From: an uncultured Collinsella sp. | Lineage (GTDB): Bacteria; Actinomycetota; Coriobacteriia; Coriobacteriales; Coriobacteriaceae | Length of the DNA stretch: 21,809 bases | Assembly (NCBI GenBank): GCA_900546775.1 | Contig: UREM01000032.1 | Span: 1-21,809 of the forward strand | Direction of reading: 5' to 3' | Position numbers and translations under genes: made by a program | Notes under the pieces: generated by a model | What the model saw: only the letters and a program-made list of their open reading frames with translations | Database searches by the model: none | Told to the model about the DNA's origin: nothing | Shown here: positions 15,822 through 21,809 of the stretch, one piece after another | Layout of the letters: each line of letters opens with the position of its first letter | Position numbering within the stretch: position 1 is the first letter of the stretch

Positions 15822-16787
15822 ATGGCTGACAAGAACCCTTTGACTCCGGAAGAAGTGACGGAGTTATTCTCCGAAATCGATGCATCCGGTGTCTTGGATC
15901 CCACGCTTGCCAAAAAGCGCACCGAGCGCATGCGTGAGAAGGAGGCTGCGGCCAAGCGCGGTGACAAAGCGGCGCTAGCGCAGCTGCGCAGCGAGGACCG
16001 CGCGAGCCAGGCAAAACATATCGACCCGCTGTCCGAGGATGATCCTTCGGGTTCGCAGGTGAGTCATACCATTACGAAGACCGCGATGGCCGTGGTCATT
16101 GGCATCTTGGTGCTGATTGTGGGCATGCAGATTGGCTACGGCGTGATGCGTCGCCTGAACACCGCCAACCTGTCCGAGAGCGTTTCGGTCGATACCGTTT
16201 CGACGGCGCTGAAGGGCGGCCTTGAGTGGGGCAACGGCTTTACGCAGTTCCCGCTCGACTTTACCGTCGATGAAGCCGATGAGCGTACGGGCACGGTCGA
16301 GGTGACGGTGTTGGACACATCGTCTGCCAACGAGCTCGAGCTGCTGTCCAACGGGCAGATTCAGGCCGCGGCGCTTGCGACCAACGCGTTGCTCAACGAT
16401 AAGATCGACCGCGTGGTGTATAACGTTCACGCCTATATCGACGAGGATAGCAACATTCAGCACGATTCCTTCTTTGGCATGTTTCCCGCCCAGGGCCACC
16501 AGAGCGCCATCCTGACGTTCGTGTGGACCAAGAGCTCATCCAACGCTACGAGTATCGACTGGAAGATGCGCATCGTGAGTATTGATGACACCATCGCCGA
16601 GCGCATTCAGAAGCAGGTGAACTCGGTGTCGTCGTTGATTGAGGACCCGGTGGTGAGCCAGACCAAGATTGACGAGGAAAAGGCCGAACGTGACCTGGAG
16701 CATCGTCTGCATGGCCGCGAGATTTTCCGCGGCGGCAAGCCCGATCGCACACCGTCCGAACTGCTGGAGCAGGACAAGATAAAATAA
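15822..16787 (+). CDS. Single-pass membrane protein, unknown function
   Basis: I do not recognise a family. The 321-residue protein has a charged cytoplasmic N-terminal part (1-85), with LTPEEVTELFSEIDASGVLDPTLAKKR and a Lys/Arg/Ala-rich helix, one membrane helix at about 86-109 (AMAVVIGILVLIVGMQIGYGVM), and an exported domain of about 160 residues with alternating strands and helices (FPLDFTVDEADERTGTVEVTVLD, VYNVHAYIDED, SAILTFVWTKSS, KMRIVSID). It ends in a long charged helix. It has no cysteine and no catalytic motif I can name. CAGGAAG lies about 6 nt before the ATG. Position after the ABC exporter suggests a linked job, but that is inference. Confidence 0.8.
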   Translation: MADKNPLTPEEVTELFSEIDASGVLDPTLAKKRTERMREKEAAAKRGDKAALAQLRSEDRASQAKHIDPLSEDDPSGSQVSHTITKTAMAVVIGILVLIVGMQIGYGVMRRLNTANLSESVSVDTVSTALKGGLEWGNGFTQFPLDFTVDEADERTGTVEVTVLDTSSANELELLSNGQIQAAALATNALLNDKIDRVVYNVHAYIDEDSNIQHDSFFGMFPAQGHQSAILTFVWTKSSSNATSIDWKMRIVSIDDTIAERIQKQVNSVSSLIEDPVVSQTKIDEEKAERDLEHRLHGREIFRGGKPDRTPSELLEQDKIK

Positions 16788-16798
16788 GACGCCATCAT

Positions 16799-16833
16799 CC
16801 CGCGTGAGCCACAAGCCCCGCGGGTTGATTTTT
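16799..16833 (+). terminator. Probable terminator before carAB
   Basis: CCCGCG (16799-16804) pairs with CGCGGG (16819-16824) around a 14-nt loop, followed by TTGATTTTT. The stem is short, so efficiency may be moderate. Confidence 0.5.
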
Positions 16834-16880
16834 CCGGGACGGGGATTAAAAAATCATTATGCATAGAAAGTCATAATTAT

Positions 16881-16944
16881 CATTTCGTAAACATTTCGAT
16901 GAAATTAACGCCATGAGGCATGCTTGCGGTTACAATACCGCGAG
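16881..16944 (+). promoter_or_regulatory. carAB promoter region with dyad around the -10 box
   Basis: TACAAT (16931-16936) is a -10 candidate; the -35 position holds only ACGCCA (16908-16913, 17-bp spacing). The -10 box is flanked by an inverted repeat CTTGCGGT (16923-16930) and ACCGCGAG (16937-16944), seven of eight positions paired. Upstream, CATTTCG occurs at 16881-16887 and 16892-16898, 11 bp apart, in AT-rich DNA. Transcription would begin near 16943, so the transcript would start shortly before the PyrR element. Confidence 0.4.
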
Positions 16945-16957
16945 GCCTAACTACACA

Positions 16958-16990
16958 CCTTTAAGCCGGTCCTGTGAGACCGGGAAGGAG
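16958..16990 (+). promoter_or_regulatory. PyrR-binding element over the carA ribosome binding site
   Basis: CCTT (16958-16961) pairs with AAGG (16985-16988), and CCGGTC (16966-16971) pairs perfectly with GACCGG (16978-16983) around CTGTGA. The arrangement CCTTTAA - stem - TCCTGTGAGA - stem - GAAGGAG matches the PyrR-binding loop known from pyrimidine operons, in the actinobacterial form where the lower stem contains the Shine-Dalgarno sequence. PyrR with UMP or UTP should stabilise the hairpin and block carA translation. This predicts translational, not transcriptional, attenuation: no terminator stem follows and ATG 16995 is 4 nt past the element. Confidence 0.88.
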
Positions 16991-16994
16991 AATT

Positions 16995-18434
16995 ATGGCG
17001 AACAACCATACCGCGGGCGCTGCCGCCCGCACCTTCGCGCCCAGCGAGCTTTGCCAGCGTATGCTGGCCAAAACCAGCAAGGGCGCCTGCGGTCCCTGTA
17101 TCCTGTATCTTGAGGATGGGACCATTTTTTATGGACGTGCATGCGGCGCCGAGGGCACCGCGACCGGCGAAGTCTGCTTCAACACCTCGCTTGAGGGCTA
17201 CTTTGAGGTCATGACCGACCCGAGTTATGCCGGCCAAATTGTAACCATGACCTATCCGCAGATCGGCAATTACGGTATCGACGAGACCGATGTCCAGTCG
17301 GCCTTCCCCGGCGACGCCGTGCGCCCTGCGAGCGCTCCGGCTATGCGCGGCATGATCGTTCGCGACATGTGCGCCACGCCTTCTAACTGGCGCTCGGCCG
17401 TCAGCGTGCCGGAGTACCTGCGCGCTCACGGCATCGTCGCTATCGAGGGTGTCGACACCCGCGCTCTGGTGCGCCATCTGCGCGACAATGGTTCCAAGAT
17501 GGGCATTATCTCGACAGAGATCTTCGACGTCGACGAGCTCGCCGAGCGTCTGGACGCAGCGCCCACGCTGGTGGGCGAGAACCTGGTCAAGACCGTGAGC
17601 TGTCCCGCGCCTCACGAGTTTGTGGCCGCCGACCTGCCTGCCACGCATGGCTTTGCGCTTGTGGCTGCCGCTCCTGCCCGTCACAAAGTGGTCGCCTACG
17701 ACTGCGGTGTGAAGCGCGGTATTCTGGAGGGCCTGGTCCGTGCCGGCTGCGACCTCACCGTCGTGCCGTGGGATACGCCCGCCCAGCAGGTGCTCGACAT
17801 GAATCCTGATGGCGTCTTTTTGTCCAACGGCCCCGGCGACCCCGATGCCGTGGTGGAGACCTACGAGCAGGTGCAGCAGCTGATCGGCAAGGTGCCGGTC
17901 TTTGGTATTTGCCTGGGTCACCAGATGATCAGCTTGGCCTGCGGCGCCCAAATGGAAAAGCTTAAATTCGGTCACCGTGGCGGTAACCAGCCGGTTATGA
18001 ATCTGGTGAGCCGTCGCGTGGAGATCACCGCGCAAAACCACGGCTTTGGCCTGCTGTTCCCCAGTCTGGGCAAACTGATTCCGGAGCTTTCCGGCGGCGA
18101 AACCGAGCATGCGGCCGATGGCGACCTGCGCGCCTGGGTGCGTCGCGGCGTCGCGCCGGTCGTGATGAACGAGCGCTTTGGTCGCATTCGCCTAACACAT
18201 GTGAACCTCAACGACGGCACCGCCGAGGGCATCCAGCTGCTCGACGCCCCGTGTTTCTCGGTCCAGTACCACCCCGAGGCTTCGCCCGGCCCCACCGATG
18301 CCCACTATCTCTTTACCGCCTTTACGCGACTCATGGACGGCGAGGAGAACTACCTGGACATCGACACCGCGAAGGACCGCCTCGCCGGCTGGAATTTCGC
18401 CGAGTCCGAGAACGCTGCGACCGAGGAGAACTAA
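16995..18434 (+). CDS. carA: Carbamoyl-phosphate synthase small (glutaminase) subunit
   Basis: CarA hydrolyses glutamine and passes ammonia to CarB. The N-terminal domain shows [15 protein letters not shown] and [22 protein letters not shown]. The class I amidotransferase domain has [10 protein letters not shown], nucleophile Cys306 in GICLGHQ, and the partners His426 and Glu428 in [10 protein letters not shown]. At 479 residues it is about 100 longer than most CarA. The excess is an N-terminal extension of about 34 residues, an insertion at about 354-398 between the QNHGF and [12 protein letters not shown] motifs, and a C-terminal tail of about 30 residues. The reading frame is intact and all catalytic residues are present. 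ATG 16995 follows GGAAGGAG within the PyrR element. carB starts 1 nt after the stop. Confidence 0.97.
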   Translation: MANNHTAGAAARTFAPSELCQRMLAKTSKGACGPCILYLEDGTIFYGRACGAEGTATGEVCFNTSLEGYFEVMTDPSYAGQIVTMTYPQIGNYGIDETDVQSAFPGDAVRPASAPAMRGMIVRDMCATPSNWRSAVSVPEYLRAHGIVAIEGVDTRALVRHLRDNGSKMGIISTEIFDVDELAERLDAAPTLVGENLVKTVSCPAPHEFVAADLPATHGFALVAAAPARHKVVAYDCGVKRGILEGLVRAGCDLTVVPWDTPAQQVLDMNPDGVFLSNGPGDPDAVVETYEQVQQLIGKVPVFGICLGHQMISLACGAQMEKLKFGHRGGNQPVMNLVSRRVEITAQNHGFGLLFPSLGKLIPELSGGETEHAADGDLRAWVRRGVAPVVMNERFGRIRLTHVNLNDGTAEGIQLLDAPCFSVQYHPEASPGPTDAHYLFTAFTRLMDGEENYLDIDTAKDRLAGWNFAESENAATEEN

Positions 18435-18435
18435 C

Positions 18436-21750
<3,315 letters not shown>

Positions 21751-21763
21751 GTTGAACTGGCCG

Positions 21764-21803
21764 GCCGGGGCGGAGGGGGCTGAGTTTCCCCCTTCGCTCC
21801 GGC
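21764..21803 (+). terminator. Strong hairpin after carB, probable terminator
   Basis: Positions 21764-21779 (GCCGGGGCGGAGGGGG) pair with 21788-21803 over 16 bp with two G-U pairs and an 8-nt loop. No T run is visible in the 6 bases left before the window ends. It may be a terminator with a weak tail or a transcript-end stabiliser. Confidence 0.55.
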
Positions 21804-21809
21804 TGCAAG

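Noticed and set aside
18298..18435. Longer carB start reaching into carA
   Set aside because: The added residues come from the carA frame read in another phase. The normal CarB N-terminus and the GAGGAG site fit ATG 18436.

Overview
The window is high-GC chromosomal DNA. Protein sequences, gene order and a PyrR-type leader in front of carA point to an actinobacterium of the class Coriobacteriia, most likely Collinsella or a close relative. That assignment is inference from sequence character; no search was run. Nearly all of it is core housekeeping. I see no phage, insertion sequence, CRISPR array or defence locus, so the unusual material lies in the intergenic spaces.

Layout. 1-355: a tRNA cluster Ile(GAT, cut by the window edge) - hairpin - Ala(TGC) - Ile(GAT), closed by a two-way terminator. 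464-1831: three small genes (a bifunctional nuclease/DUF151 protein, a two-helix membrane protein and an acidic protein of unknown function). 1949-3787: typA (BipA GTPase) with a strong terminator. 3850-3910: two REP-like palindromes. 3917-5858, minus strand: an exported bactofilin-like beta-helix membrane protein and a TRIC/UPF0126 membrane protein. 5859-6560: a non-coding block with a 23-bp-arm inverted repeat, a tRNA-Ser-like sequence broken by three perfect hairpins, then two minus-strand tRNA-Ser genes (CGA and GGA) with terminators and a promoter. 6921-8780: the rpsF-ssb-rpsR-rplI operon. 8934-13845: dnaB, purA, purD and a Nudix hydrolase, on the same strand with short leaders. 13885-14020: a three-tier hairpin and a second hairpin in front of an ABC exporter, which is followed by a single-pass membrane protein of unknown function. 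16923-21750: carA-carB behind a PyrR-binding element that masks the carA ribosome binding site.

How the genes work together. rpsF, rpsR and rplI supply ribosomal proteins, and ssb and dnaB supply replication factors. purA and purD belong to purine synthesis. carAB supplies carbamoyl phosphate to pyrimidine and arginine synthesis and is probably controlled translationally by PyrR with UMP/UTP.

Most worth a second look: the tRNA-Ser-like/three-hairpin element (6066-6222), the three-tier palindrome holding a strong ribosome binding site and a possible start codon for the ABC exporter (13885-13982), the dyad centred on the carAB -10 box, the REP-like pair, and a roughly 45-residue insertion in CarA.
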